The notes beneath the pieces were generated by a model that was not told the DNA's origin, did not search any database, and worked only from the letters and a program-made list of their open reading frames with translations. From Hyphodiscus hymeniophilus (lineage: Eukaryota; Ascomycota; Leotiomycetes; Helotiales; Hyphodiscaceae), in the NCBI GenBank assembly GCA_016508695.1, contig VNKQ01000002.1, positions 1,116,001 to 1,180,000 of the forward strand: a stretch of DNA of 64,000 nucleotides, written 5' to 3'. Positions 1 through 11,026 of this stretch are shown here, one piece after another (within the stretch, counting starts at the first letter, position 1; each line of letters opens with the position of its first letter). The position numbers and the translations under genes are program-made.

Positions 1-2009
1 AGGATACCATTATTCACTCCGGGTTTGTTACAGGCCTGCTGGAAAGTGGCATGTTCCCCGATGCTCTTCAGTGGGCTGAGGGTCTCAAAGGCGCCACCAG
101 AGCCGTTGCCATGAGCCAGGTAGCAACTGAAGCTGCGGACAAAGGGCATCAGTCGGTTGCCAGCATTGCATTTGCCAATATCCCTCTGGGTTTTGAGAAG
201 CTTGCTACTCCAGCTATGGCTATGCTTGCTCTCAGTGTCCGTGACGCAGATATTCCAGCAGCTCAGAGCTATTGGCAGATTCTCTCCAGCCCTGAGATGA
301 CGGTTTCATCATCCTTCATCGAGCCTACTGCTATGTATGCGGTTGCAATGATTGGCTCGGGACAGGTTGTCGAGGGTCTTGCTCAGTCTGAGCAGATGTT
401 TGCGCGCATCCGGTCAATTGGCGATTCTTCATCCCACATAGTGGACGAGATTGAAGAGGGCATCGAGTTTATCAATCGATTCATGACTGCTCGTGGCATC
501 ACCGATCCTCGTCAAGTTGCTCTAACAGCTGAAGTTTATCAACAAAACTACACCCCTGTTCAGTACCCTGCAGTTCCTTCATATGAGGATACTTTCGATC
601 CGTATGCCGCTTCTACCGACTTCAAAGGTTCTGCAGTGATTGCCGATGAGCTTGAAAGAGGCAATGGTGGTCGATCCAAGGTCTCCCGATTGAATGAGGC
701 TCTCGGGCGATTCCGAAACATGCGTCGGGCTGGTCGCCACCCACGTTATATCACCTATGCCAAGCTCATCACTGGAGCTGCACGTGAGGAGCGCATGAAT
801 CTGGCTCACGATATCCTCGCCATGGCTCGATCTGATGTCCCGCTACTTCCTCAGTATTCCGTGGTCCGATACGGCTGGGTCTCAATACTCGACGCAATGG
901 TTGGAGCTTGCCTTACTACCGGTAACCGCCAATTAGCAGCTCAATATCACCAGGAACTTCTTGACATGGGCGCTGCACCCACCGCTAACACGTTTGGACT
1001 TTACATTACCACTCTGAAGGAATCCACCAAAACTTTTGATGAAGCTTCTGAGGCTGTCAAGATTTTCCATCAGGCCAAGTCCGAGGGTGTTGAGCCTTCA
1101 TCCTTTTTGTACAATGCTCTGATCGGCAAGCTCGGCAAGGCGCGACGCATTGACGACTGCCTTTTCTACTTTGCTGAGATGCGCAACCTCGGGATCCGAC
1201 CTACCAGCGTTACCTACGGCACAATCGTCAATGCCCTTTGTCGAGTTAGCGATGAGAAGTTTGCTGAGCAGCTGTTTGAAGAGATGGAGTCAATGCCGAA
1301 CTACAAGGCTCGTCCAGCACCGTATAACAGCTTAATGCAATTCTTCCTTACCACGAAGCGCGACAAGAGCAAGGTCCTAGCATACTATGAAAGAATGAAG
1401 AGTAAGGGTATCCAGCCAACAAACCACACTTATAAGCTTCTCGTGGACACTCATGCAACCCTGGAGCCTATAAACATGGAAGCTGCCGAAGCTGTTCTCG
1501 ACGTCATTCGAAGTACCGGTCAGAAGCCGGACGCTGTTCATTACTCGTCGTTGATTCACGCCAAGGGCTGCAATATGCACGACATGGATGGTGCTAAGGC
1601 TGTGTTCGATTCAGTCATGGCTGATTCATCTGTTCGACCACAAGCTTGCCTTTACCAAGCTCTTTTCGAATCCATGGTTGCCAACCACCATGTCGCCGAC
1701 ACTGAGCCTGTGCTGCGTAACATGGCTTCCCGTCGTGTCGAAATGACACCATACATCGCAAACACGCTTATCCATGGCTGGACAAATGAGTTGCAGATCG
1801 AGAAAGCAAAGGAGATCTACTCTCTCGTTGGTTGTGAGAAACGCGAGCCCAGCACCTACGAAGCCATGACTAGAGCTTTTCTTGCCGTTGAAGATAAGCC
1901 AAGCGCCCACGTCGTTGTCCAAGAGATGCTCGGCAGAGGATATCCTTCCGCCGTCTCGAACAAGATCCTCGAAATCCTTGGTGGCGGACATGTCGAGAAC
2001 TCCATGTAG
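1..2009 (+). CDS. cya5: Pentatricopeptide-repeat (PPR) protein, likely Cya5-type mitochondrial translation factor; 5' partial
   Basis: The reading frame is open to the window edge (from base 3) and ends at a TAG at 2007-2009. The Met at 51 is therefore only the first internal Met, and the true start lies upstream. From that Met there are 652 residues. The N-terminal third is helical with Ala-rich hairpins. From about residue 300 to 620 there are successive PPR-like helical pairs, for example around PSSFLYNALIGKLGK, GIRPTSVTYGTIVNAL and GIQPTNHTYKLLVDTHA, spaced roughly 35 residues apart. PPR proteins of this type bind organellar RNA. The overall pattern matches fungal Cya5-like proteins, which act in cox1 mRNA translation in mitochondria. 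The mitochondrial presequence cannot be judged because the N-terminus is missing. No intron is needed in the visible part. The PPR assignment is firm; the Cya5 orthology is from memory of the family and less certain. Confidence 0.85.
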   Translation, partial: DTIIHSGFVTGLLESGMFPDALQWAEGLKGATRAVAMSQVATEAADKGHQSVASIAFANIPLGFEKLATPAMAMLALSVRDADIPAAQSYWQILSSPEMTVSSSFIEPTAMYAVAMIGSGQVVEGLAQSEQMFARIRSIGDSSSHIVDEIEEGIEFINRFMTARGITDPRQVALTAEVYQQNYTPVQYPAVPSYEDTFDPYAASTDFKGSAVIADELERGNGGRSKVSRLNEALGRFRNMRRAGRHPRYITYAKLITGAAREERMNLAHDILAMARSDVPLLPQYSVVRYGWVSILDAMVGACLTTGNRQLAAQYHQELLDMGAAPTANTFGLYITTLKESTKTFDEASEAVKIFHQAKSEGVEPSSFLYNALIGKLGKARRIDDCLFYFAEMRNLGIRPTSVTYGTIVNALCRVSDEKFAEQLFEEMESMPNYKARPAPYNSLMQFFLTTKRDKSKVLAYYERMKSKGIQPTNHTYKLLVDTHATLEPINMEAAEAVLDVIRSTGQKPDAVHYSSLIHAKGCNMHDMDGAKAVFDSVMADSSVRPQACLYQALFESMVANHHVADTEPVLRNMASRRVEMTPYIANTLIHGWTNELQIEKAKEIYSLVGCEKREPSTYEAMTRAFLAVEDKPSAHVVVQEMLGRGYPSAVSNKILEILGGGHVENSM

Positions 2010-3773
2010 ATTGGTCTACCGATCCTCGCAGGCCACGACATCTTTCTTTCCAATTGGCTATTCTGCATCTTAGCGTTTGGTCTCCAGACGCATATGTATA
2101 GACGATTGGCATCCTACATGCACACATTTCCTTTGTAATAATGATACCCGTGCCATTGCACAATTTCGAGAACTGCGGAGGAATGGGTATCGGGTGCGAG
2201 GGGTCCGCTGGGCTTTTCGAGTCTGCTGGCCGGATGTTTCTTTTGTTCGCGAAGACCATAAAAAATCTTTGCTGCTCTGTTGACTGTCTTGTACCAACAT
2301 TGAGCTCGGCGTTTTGGGGGGAGTTGGATGAAGCAGACTGGAAGTGGGTGTTACGGCCGGATTTATGACGCGAAAAACAATCTCAACTCTATCCAAGCAA
2401 TATATCAGAATGGTATATATGCTGCTTGGATGAAATGTAATTATATAATTCAAGATTCCACCTGAAATATGGTATGATATGAAAACCGAATCATGTTGTT
2501 TCTGCTTGGGTTGAGAGTGATATTCAAAAAACCCGTGCGCTCCTCAACGAGCATGGTGAAGTTCTTTGATGCCAGTCCAGATTCGAAACCTGGTATCAAA
2601 GACATGATGACATCCCACGATTCTCATCAATACTACCGTAAGAAGATTGTGGGTGAACCTCTGACCCTCGCTGACCTAAACAGGCTCACGACTCAGATAT
2701 TGACTTGGTGACGGACCCCGCTGTTCAAACGCAAGTCATATTTCTTCAACCGCCATTAATTCTCAGAAAGTACTATAATGGGTTCAGACAAGTCAAAATA
2801 TAGACCTGTCCTTCGTGCACCCGCAGATAGTTTATAATTCAAAGTCATTCACAACCCCAGGATCCTTCCAGCGCTCAGCCATCCGCCATGCAGATCGCCC
2901 CCGCCGTGCACAGCCTGCTCCCCGTCAATCTCACGTCAACGCGCCCACACGAACAGCTATTTCTGACCAAGAAGTAACCGAACGTGAACCCCAAAACGCC
3001 CTTTCAGAACACCAGAGCAAAGACAGATGTGTCTGTGACGTATTCTAGGCAGCTGAATGAAGATCTGCAGAATCCTACGCTCCTTCGCGGCTACGCCTCG
3101 AGTATCCAAGTAGATATCAAGAGCGTATCTCCTCTCCCTTCCTCTGTGTTTCTATGTCACATGTTTTGTTCTTCAACGCCTGCGGAACTCGAGTGATTAC
3201 AGTCATCTATCCGGGTATCCCTTGACATCATTCCCGCGTTTATCGTGAAGCAGTCATCACTTTGATCGCTTTCCTGGAACAAGACCCGAACCCGGGCCAT
3301 ACTCACATAAGCCTAGTCAGCACCAGCACACAAAGTACAAGAACAAGCTATACCGCCCGGCTCCCTCTCCTACGGCCAACGCACGATCAAACCTCCAGTC
3401 AGACTGAGCTGCAAGCCCAGTCATCGACGTTAAGCTTGAGGCTTTGGCCAAGCATCCACTCAGGGCTTGCGAACCTGCATGCCGAGTCAGCCGTGTGCGT
3501 CTGATATTTATACGCACCGTGCAGTCGACGACTCTCGTCTTTTACTTTGGAGAATTATACGTCTAGACGGATAGCTCGAGAAGAGAAGTTATATACAACG
3601 AGCTTCTCGATCTAAAGGTCCTTTCCCACAACGGCTCCGAGCGAGTAAGAGAAATCCATCAAGGTGACTACAACACCTGATCGTCACAAATTTCCAGACG
3701 GCCGCGCCTGTGCGTTACGACTCTTCACACCAAACACAACAAACAACAAACCACAAATCATAAACCCCAAAAA
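2010..3773. other. Intergenic, no supported gene
   Basis: About 1.76 kb between the PPR gene and the small gene at 3774. Only short open frames without family resemblance or coding-like composition occur on either strand. The last roughly 70 bases are rich in CA, AAC and AAA and look like the 5' leader of the downstream gene. Confidence 0.5.
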
Positions 3774-4049
3774 ATGGGCAACTCACCCTCACGACCCTCC
3801 TCTCCCCGTCGCAACTCCTCCAGACTCTCCCCCGCATCCTCAATTTCATCCTTCGAGCGGCTCCCGCGCGAGAAGCGCCGAAGCCTGGGACCCCAGAGGA
3901 CGGACTCTGATCGCTCGCTCGATATTGAAATGGAAGCACCGCGACCGCTAAGGGTTGGATACCCGTACTACGAGGAGGTCCGGCACGAGGCTGAGATGGC
4001 GGGGAGGGGGAAGAGGGGGAGTGGGCTGGTGAAGCGTTTCTCGTTTTGA
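3774..4049 (+). CDS. Small Ser/Arg-rich protein with putative N-myristoylation signal (91 aa)
   Basis: A single-exon frame from ATG 3774 to TGA 4049. The start context is strong (A-rich leader directly before ATGGGC). The protein begins MGNSPSRPSSPRR: Gly at position 2 with Ser at 6 fits the general N-myristoylation pattern, and the following basic/Ser-rich stretch would favour membrane association. The middle (SISSFERLPREKRR) and the C-terminal half (YPYYEEVRHEAEMAGRG, ending VKRFSF) have coding-like composition. No catalytic motif or known domain is visible. It stands alone with long non-coding DNA on both sides. It could be a fungus-specific orphan. The case for a real gene rests on start context and composition, not on a recognised family. 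Confidence 0.6.
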   Translation: MGNSPSRPSSPRRNSSRLSPASSISSFERLPREKRRSLGPQRTDSDRSLDIEMEAPRPLRVGYPYYEEVRHEAEMAGRGKRGSGLVKRFSF

Positions 4050-6128
4050 GTGATGGGGAATTTGCTATGAGATGTGCTGGAGAGGGATTTGTACGGAGTC
4101 TACGATCGTAATGAGGGCATCATGGATGGGTCTTCCATGAATCATGATAGATTTGGAGTTCGGGATCCGCGGGGTTGCGGGCGTTTAGATTCGATATCCC
4201 TTTTCCGACCCGAAAATTCCGGACACCTGCAGCTATCGAGGAGAACACGGATCTCGGGTATTCAAAAGACTGGCAAGCTGTTCAGATCGCATCGTACGAA
4301 GTTGACATCGATTCTTCCTTCCTCTTCCAGAGTTTGGAGGGATAGCCTTGAGGCGGGCTTGGTGGGGTGTGGTCAGACGTACACATTCTACACACTGCTG
4401 ATATCAGCCTCACATCTGACGACGATCCGTGCAGTAGATCTAAAGATCTGCCATCAATCTCTTGGCTGTCAGATACAGTAGATAACAAATTGAGAATTAA
4501 TCAATGTACTTGTACTTTAAAATGACTTTCCGATTCCACTACTTCCCCTTCTCGGTTTCTCGTCCAAAGGACCATTTAGCATGACAGTGCTTCTTGCATG
4601 CTTGACTCTTGAGGTGAGGCATTCTATGAGCTTTATAGCACGATATGTATCGAGGAATATTGCACCCAGACTTATATTCGCAGCTGCGTGTGGAAGCTAG
4701 GTGATCAAGAAATAAGACAGGCAAGCCTGCTGCGTCCTAGCGTCTTGGCGTCTTACTCGTACCTCTTGCTTGGGGCCTTTGGAGTTGGGAGCAATTCCGA
4801 AGCCGCCTTGAAGTGAGAAATCAAACGACGATTCATAGGTAACAACAGATACAACACCGGCTTACAGTATATACCAGTATCGGGCGTGAGCTCACCTTGC
4901 CGATTGATATTGTATGCCGAGGTTGCGACAAGGGAATAATGCAAGATCCAGTTCCAGATCCTGCACCAGCACCAGCAGCAGCAGCTCGATGACTGGAATG
5001 GGGCGCACCATCTCTTTCGTGTTCGATTCATGATTCTCGGTCATCACGATGCGATTGTGTCGTCCAGTTGACCTCGCTGCCTTTCAGAAGCCTCGGACGT
5101 GCAGTGGCCAGTCTCCCACATGCTACGAGCTCTTCGGAACTTCAGTACCTCGAAGTCGGGCCCCTCCGTCCTCTTGAGACTTGAGACCTTGACCTGAAGG
5201 CCGAGATAGGACCTCTGCGATCCGGCTCAGAATGTTGGGGTGATGATGCGTATCAGGGTCGGCTTCCTGAAGCGATGGCGACACGGGATAGTCTGGAATT
5301 GCGAATTGCCTGGTGACTCGGTGGGGAGAATGGAGGAGAAGAGTAGTTGCGTGAGTGGCGCTTTCGTGATATCTGGGACTTGGCGCCATTCTGGATCCAA
5401 GACAAGCATGCTAAGTGGGGGGGTGTTGTGTGAGAGTTACAACGACTTGGTTTCGGTATCCAGAGAAGAGTATCAGTTCCGGCAGGAGTGACTTATTTGT
5501 CCGACTCGGATTTTCCATCGAGTTGACTGGTTCAATCGGAGTAGTTGAGGTTATGTTTTGCGCGCTTCTTTGGTACCGAGCTGTGCTTCTCTTGTGCTTC
5601 TCTTCGGCTGTCAGCGACACCAGGAATCGTGCAGTATTACCGATACAAGGCCAAGTGGTTCATCCTGTTTGTCAAAGATAATCCGTGGCTAAGATGAACG
5701 ACGGAAAGAGTTGCCTCGTAGTCTACTCTCCCTGGGCTCCTTCTAGCAAGTATTCTCACCCCAGTCTATCGCCCTTGGTTGAGATTCTCGAATCCATAAT
5801 ACAACAAAGCATGCCAGCGAGATGGAGGTCTTTTGACGCCTTTGAAAATCTACGGAGAATGAGCCACATTGTTTAGGTACATCCTGTGGAGCCCCGAAGG
5901 TGGCTAGGGCGGAGTTGGTATGAGTTTCTTTAACAGTCATGACATTTGAAGATATCAAGGCACTTTAACGCTCGTTAGGTCGAGCAAATCTCCCGGTCTT
6001 TTGATTGCTATGTACAAGTCATCCATCAATTGACTTTCTGCGAACAAATATACACAAAACATTTACAGGGTAAACCCAAGCAGGAATGGACCTCGTTTGC
6101 CGGTCCTCCCTTAACAAGTGGCTTTCTC
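4050..6128. other. Intergenic, no supported gene
   Basis: About 2.1 kb. Several short frames on both strands (for example near 4074-4481 and 5123-5681) overlap each other and lack signal peptides, conserved motifs or paired splice sites. I see nothing I can support here. Confidence 0.45.
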
Positions 6129-6746
6129 CTACTGGGTCCAAAACGCAACGTCGTTCCAGGTGATAGTAATCGCCCCCGTTCCACTGTCGCTGGTGTAGGC
6201 TCCAACCTTGTCGTAAAAGGAGCCGCCGGGAGCACTGGTGCTGAAACTCAACTTGCCGTTGACGTACACGGTGTATTGCTTGGTGTTGGCATTGTGGATG
6301 GTATTTATCTGCACCGTCGTGCCAACCTTGGCCACGCCGCTGGCTATGGTAGCTCCGCCCTCCACATCGTAGAGATTACCGTTGCTCTCCACGCCCATGA
6401 TGAAGTACGGCCCAGTGGGGCCGTTGAAGGTCTGCTTCAGCGCGATCTTGTTTCCCGTCAACGAGGTGATCTCGAACTCGCCCCCGAACTGGTGCACTCC
6501 CGAGGTGTAGTCGTTGTTGTAGCGGCGCTCAGCACGCAGGTGGCCGTTGGAGCAGCCGGAGCCGCTCGTGCTGCCATTGGGCGTCTTGGGGAGTGTAAAC
6601 GTGTTCCCAGAAACCACGCCGCCGGCACAGTCCTGCACACTGAAGCTGGGGCTGACCGAAGTCCAGGTACCACTGCCGACAGGTCCGACGGCAGCAAGGG
6701 AAAGGGTCGCCGCAGAAAGGGTGAGAAGAGTGTTCTTGAACAACAT
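6129..6746 (-). CDS. Secreted jelly-roll protein, PL20/PL7 polysaccharide-lyase-like (205 aa)
   Basis: The start is ATG at 6746-6744, chosen over an in-frame Met at 6935 because only this start gives a clean signal peptide (MLFKNTLLTLSAATLSLAA followed by a small-residue cleavage region). The mature part is rich in Gly, Thr, Ser and Asn. It has patterns typical of lectin/lyase beta-jelly-rolls: RAERRYNNDYTSGVHQF at about residues 76-92, LKQTFNGPTGPYF, a YDVEGG segment and a closing TITWNDVAFW. These resemble fungal glucuronan-lyase-like (PL20) and alginate-lyase-2-like (PL7) proteins, which act outside the cell on uronic-acid polymers. Four Cys are visible, in pairs that could form disulfides. 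Catalytic residues cannot be assigned from sequence alone, so the substrate is inference. Likely a single exon. Confidence 0.75.
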   Translation of the reverse strand: MLFKNTLLTLSAATLSLAAVGPVGSGTWTSVSPSFSVQDCAGGVVSGNTFTLPKTPNGSTSGSGCSNGHLRAERRYNNDYTSGVHQFGGEFEITSLTGNKIALKQTFNGPTGPYFIMGVESNGNLYDVEGGATIASGVAKVGTTVQINTIHNANTKQYTVYVNGKLSFSTSAPGGSFYDKVGAYTSDSGTGAITITWNDVAFWTQ

Positions 6747-6832
6747 TTTTCTGATTACAGGATAAAGATCTGCTGTGTGTGGCTGGTGACTATGGTAGAG
6801 GTGTAATCTATTCAGATGAACCTCATCGATAT

Positions 6833-6839
6833 CTTTATA
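6833..6839 (-). promoter_or_regulatory. TATA-like box upstream of the secreted protein
   Basis: On the minus strand this reads TATAAAG, about 90 bases upstream of the ATG at 6746. That is a plausible distance for a TATA element plus short leader. It is a weak motif on its own; the call rests on position. Confidence 0.35.
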
Positions 6840-6935
6840 CTTTCTCCCTGACTGACTTAGTGGCGTACTACATGGACTACAATAGACGGAATATATAAAA
6901 CCCACCACTCGGCCACACAAGTAACGTTCATCCAT

Positions 6936-9409
6936 TTCCTCCCCTTAATTTTGGCGGAAACGTGTCAAATATCTACGAAACGTAGGATCCGGTATGGGGT
7001 ATTGTTGTAAATGCCCCATCTATTCTTCACATGATTTTACCAACCTAATTTTACCGTGCTTATCTAAATCCTAGTTATTACGAACGCTTGTGATCAGTGA
7101 AAAATAGCAGGCCTCTATCAGGGTGGACTGCTACTGTAAATAAGGGGAGCAGTAAATAAGGCATAATTATCGTTTTCAGGGGAGCTATTCGGCTAATGAG
7201 TGAGTACGTAACCACGTACCCTTGTCTTATCCCGTCCATCCTGGTCTTCAGTGGACAAATGCTATCTCCAAGAAATGCCCTTGCAGGCCCTATGAAACTC
7301 TGTACCTCCGTAGTGATATCCTTCGTCCCCTCCCCTTGCATTCACGGTGGCGCAAAGGATAATCAAGCTTTCCTTGGGAAGAGGGTCCTGCAGTGTACTG
7401 TGTACCACAAGGATGCGGAGTCTGCGACTCTGATCGAAGATCAGCAGCTGGGCATAATCCCGATGCCCATCGCTCTCTTCAGTATAGCAGCAGGATACAG
7501 CAGTGGTCGTCCCAGCTAAATGTGCATCGACTTATATTCCACACCGTCCTTCCCACAAGTATGCGGCACTACCTCGGTCAGAAGCCGGACGAAATCCCGA
7601 AGCCCATCTCTCTCTCCAGCACTAGCAGCTGGATAACGTTAATGTCAGCGTGGGGTGCATCGGCTCATATTATCGTTGCTACTAGCATCGGGCACCATGC
7701 TCGATTGGAATCTAAGGGTACGTACTGCACGATAGTCTTGGGTCAGCAGACCGTGACACAGATTCCGCTATACTACGAAGGTACCACTATGACCGTTTCG
7801 AACAATCCGGTCAGATGGTCAGGTGCGAGACGGAAACCAAGAGTCAAGGATCCATAGATCCTTAGCGAGAACCCATGAGTGAGCTGCCGCAGTATTTGGG
7901 AAAAGGCAGAGACAGATTAGGCATCTGGCATGATGATAGCTGGTTGCCACTCTCCCTTTCCCCTCTTAATGAGGATGAAAACTAAATTCAATTTCACTTG
8001 GAGACTCAGGCGCGATCGACTTGTTCGAAGAGTATACGGCGGTAGAAAGTGGTGTCGGTGAAATCCCGGGGTGTCGAGGGTGTTGGAGGCTCTTTGATAA
8101 GACCTAGTAGCTAATTGTAAACTTCATCCCATTATATTGAAAACTACTGATTACACTTTGCCGGTAGTGTCAGAAGCAGTCCGGAAGGTCCGCGCAAATG
8201 TAATTGCTGGAGATTTCTTTTCCCGGACTTCTTTTCCCCTCTTCTCCTTTCCGAACAACTCATGTGATATATGTACATTACCGGAAGTCGAAACATTTCC
8301 TGATGATCTTCTCAGTCGGCTTTCCACCAGTGAAAACCGGTCGAGGTGGACCTCAAGACTGATCTTCCAAAAAGCTCGCTAGTGCTGTCCACAATGAACA
8401 CATCCTCAACGAGCATTCAAGCCTGTCAACTTTTATCGTATGCGCTTTTTAGAGACGATATTCTTCAGCAGAAAGACAACTCCGCTGGGCAGAAGAAGTT
8501 GTAGCAATAGCATGAATAATGTCCGATAGACTTGTTGCATTTGTGATGTCGAAGCCGCCGCTGAGAAGAGAGTGAAGCTGAGTGTGGCGAGTAAAAGTCA
8601 AGAGGCACACTGAGTTTGATAGACTCCCCGTAATTCGAGCATTTTGATACGCAATAGCCGGGAGCTCGACACGACGGTTGGTAATGACTGGCTTATTGAG
8701 CTGAGTTGATCTCGAAAAGATTTGTAGGTCGAGTTGCAAATAGCTTTGTGGAAATCCTTGGTCCAGGAAGCACCAATGGCAGCATCAGCTTTCAAAGAAG
8801 GTTCGTGTTTGACATGGAGTAAGCTCGCACAAACGGAGGCTTGAGTCTAGAGCAAGCACTAAGTTTATGCTTTTGAGCGTTGTCAAGAGTTAGGCGTCGA
8901 CTTCCAGGCGCTCATATATTCGCCAGAGCCTGAGGATGCTAAGACTGGTGGCTCGGAGTTCGAGAGCGAGCATTCGCTGCTGGCATCCAGGAATCATTGT
9001 CGGCTGAGGAGAGCCTTGACCTGGGAGAGTATAATCGAGCGTACAATGTTGGGGATACCAGAGGTGATTCCATGCCCATAGACACGGCCACCGAAGTACG
9101 GATGTTGAGAGCCACGAGGGGGCTGACTATGACTGTCAGAGTAGGAGGAATGCAAACCTCCTAAGCATTATCTGAAACGAGGAGTCAGTTGTGCACCTCA
9201 TCTGGGAAGGCACTCCAACCATAGACAAGTCGGTCATTGCGAGATAGTTCAAGGTGCGTTTTACCTAGGTTAGCAGCCTTTTCGAGCTTCACTCTCACAC
9301 TTAAAGAGGTGAAGTCTGCGAGCAGCTCCCGTTGGTGAAGGGGTGAAGCCGGACACTCCAAATTGTGGTCACGAGACGCCTTGAGAAAGCACAGAATCGT
9401 GTCACCAAA
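6936..9409. other. Intergenic with a diverged duplicated segment, no supported gene
   Basis: About 2.5 kb. Two similar stretches occur roughly 135 bases apart (about 7411-7540 and 7555-7675), sharing AATCCCGA-GCCCATC and GTGCATCG-CT-ATATT patterns, so a short tandem duplication once happened here. Open frames over this region (for example 7393-7857) change frame between the two copies and show no known domain. Nothing else supported. Confidence 0.4.
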
Positions 9410-11026
9410 TCAGTAGATATCCCAGAGACTGACTTTCGCATCCTTGCTTCCGACAGCGAGCCAATGCATAGTCTTCGCTTTCCACAGTCTCTCCTGCTTG
9501 ACGGTCATTTCTTTCGGTCTCTTGACAAGGTCTGTGCTGGAATCTGCTTTTTCTTGACCTTCTGAACTGTCTTCCTTGACATGGGCGAAAGCCAAGCAGT
9601 AGCAGCCTTCTTTGTGCCACTTCAGAACAGCCAACTCTTTCATGCTCTTCGTAGCATAGACTCGAACTTTAGAGTCCCAGCCTGCAGTAGCAAAGATCCT
9701 CCCATCACTTCTGATCCTGAGGCTCTGCTGACCCGAGTGTTTGGTCTGCTGGGTCTTCAATGGCAAAGTTTCGATGGCTGGTCTCAGAGTCTCGACAATT
9801 ACTGGGATGGGATGCTTAGCAATTATAGCGTCCGCCGATGATGTGAGATAGAAGCCATTTGAAACTGAGACGTCGAGTGATAAGATTGGCTGAGAATGAG
9901 GTTGCGCTGTGTAAATGCATTGCCAGCCATGACTTGGCGAGAGTCGTGACACAATTGTATGTCCACTCTCGTAACCGGCGATGACAGTAAGCTGAATGGT
10001 TAGTGGGTGGTGGAAGATTGAGACTGCCATCACCATACCGCCTTTGATGGTGCCATTTCCGGGAACTGTGTGAAGACGTTTGGAAAGAGGAAGGTGAAAG
10101 ATGTCAACCTAGGAATGTTAGATACTCATGTAGCAAATGATGTACAATGTGAATCAAATTGGAGGACACCTAAGTCCCAAATCAAACTTGACACAAAAGA
10201 CATAGTGGGTGGAAATAGTGAGTTATGTGAAAGGCGAACGGATCATAAGATAATGGAGTAGAAAATATGGAAGGTGAGAGAGCTTACAGTCTCGGAACTC
10301 ATGGTGTTTGGTACAGCTATCAGAAGCTCATCTTCCTCTGAAGCTGAAGCTGAAGATGAATGCAACGAGGTTTGCGCAAATGAGCAGAAGTTCATGGTAT
10401 TGACATGAAGTATGTGAAGAACCCATGGTTGTTTCCGAGGCTCTGGTGGTGTATCAACAGGAAGGACCACACTCATGGACGCTTCATCGTCTTCTGAGAG
10501 CTTCCAAACAATGAGCTTGTTGTCTTTGCCATGGCTGCGAGGAAGTCAGGCACTATTGACGAAAATGTTTTAGAGTAGTCTCATGGAACTGAAGCAGCAC
10601 TGTGAACAAAAAAGAGTGATGTTGTAATCGCAGAGCGCAAAGGGACAAGAGCCAAGATAAGGCAGAGGTGTTGTCGCTTGGTACAAGCTGGAATCTGAAG
10701 ATTGAAGTATGATACGAATCGAGGTTGCAGCAGTGACACGAAGACGCTACCCGCCTGTCACGAGCACGAAGATATAAGACTGCACAACGAGAATTGAAAG
10801 CCACTCACGTGATGATCCTCTCTCCCCAGTCTCTCACCCCCAAAATAGCACCCTCATGGGCCTTCCAAACAGCAGTTGGCCTCTTGATGTCCAAACTCCA
10901 GATTATGATCCAACCATCCGCATCACCCGTCACCAGTCGACTGTTGGATCGTATAAACTCGGCTGAATGGACCTGAGCGGGATGGCCTCGAAGGATGTAG
11001 GCTGGCTGGGCTGGTGGTAAAGACAT
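9410..11026 (-). CDS. ASA1: ASTRA-associated protein 1 (Asa1), WD40-repeat protein; 3 exons
   Basis: Exons on the minus strand: 11026-10809, 10534-10288 and 10108-9410. Introns begin GTGAGT and GTAAGC and end in GCAG and CTAG; phases agree, giving 387 residues. The N-terminus (MSLPPAQPAYILRGHPAQVH) followed by a GH...WD-type repeat, VTGDADGWIIIW, then THGKDNKLIVWKL, is the Asa1/GNB1L pattern. The end HWLAVGSKDAKVSLWDIY closes the propeller. Seven blades are not all obvious by eye, as usual for this family. Asa1 is a component of the ASTRA complex, linked to Tra1 and PIKK-kinase maturation with the TTT complex, in the nucleus. The start was chosen at the conserved MSLPP rather than upstream Met codons, which lie in a less protein-like stretch. 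It is divergent from the Zn-cluster gene with about 2.3 kb between them. Confidence 0.88.

Noticed and set aside
6030..6806. 258-codon plus-strand open frame
   Set aside because: Antisense shadow of the secreted jelly-roll protein, which has a signal peptide and family motifs; the plus-strand frame has neither.
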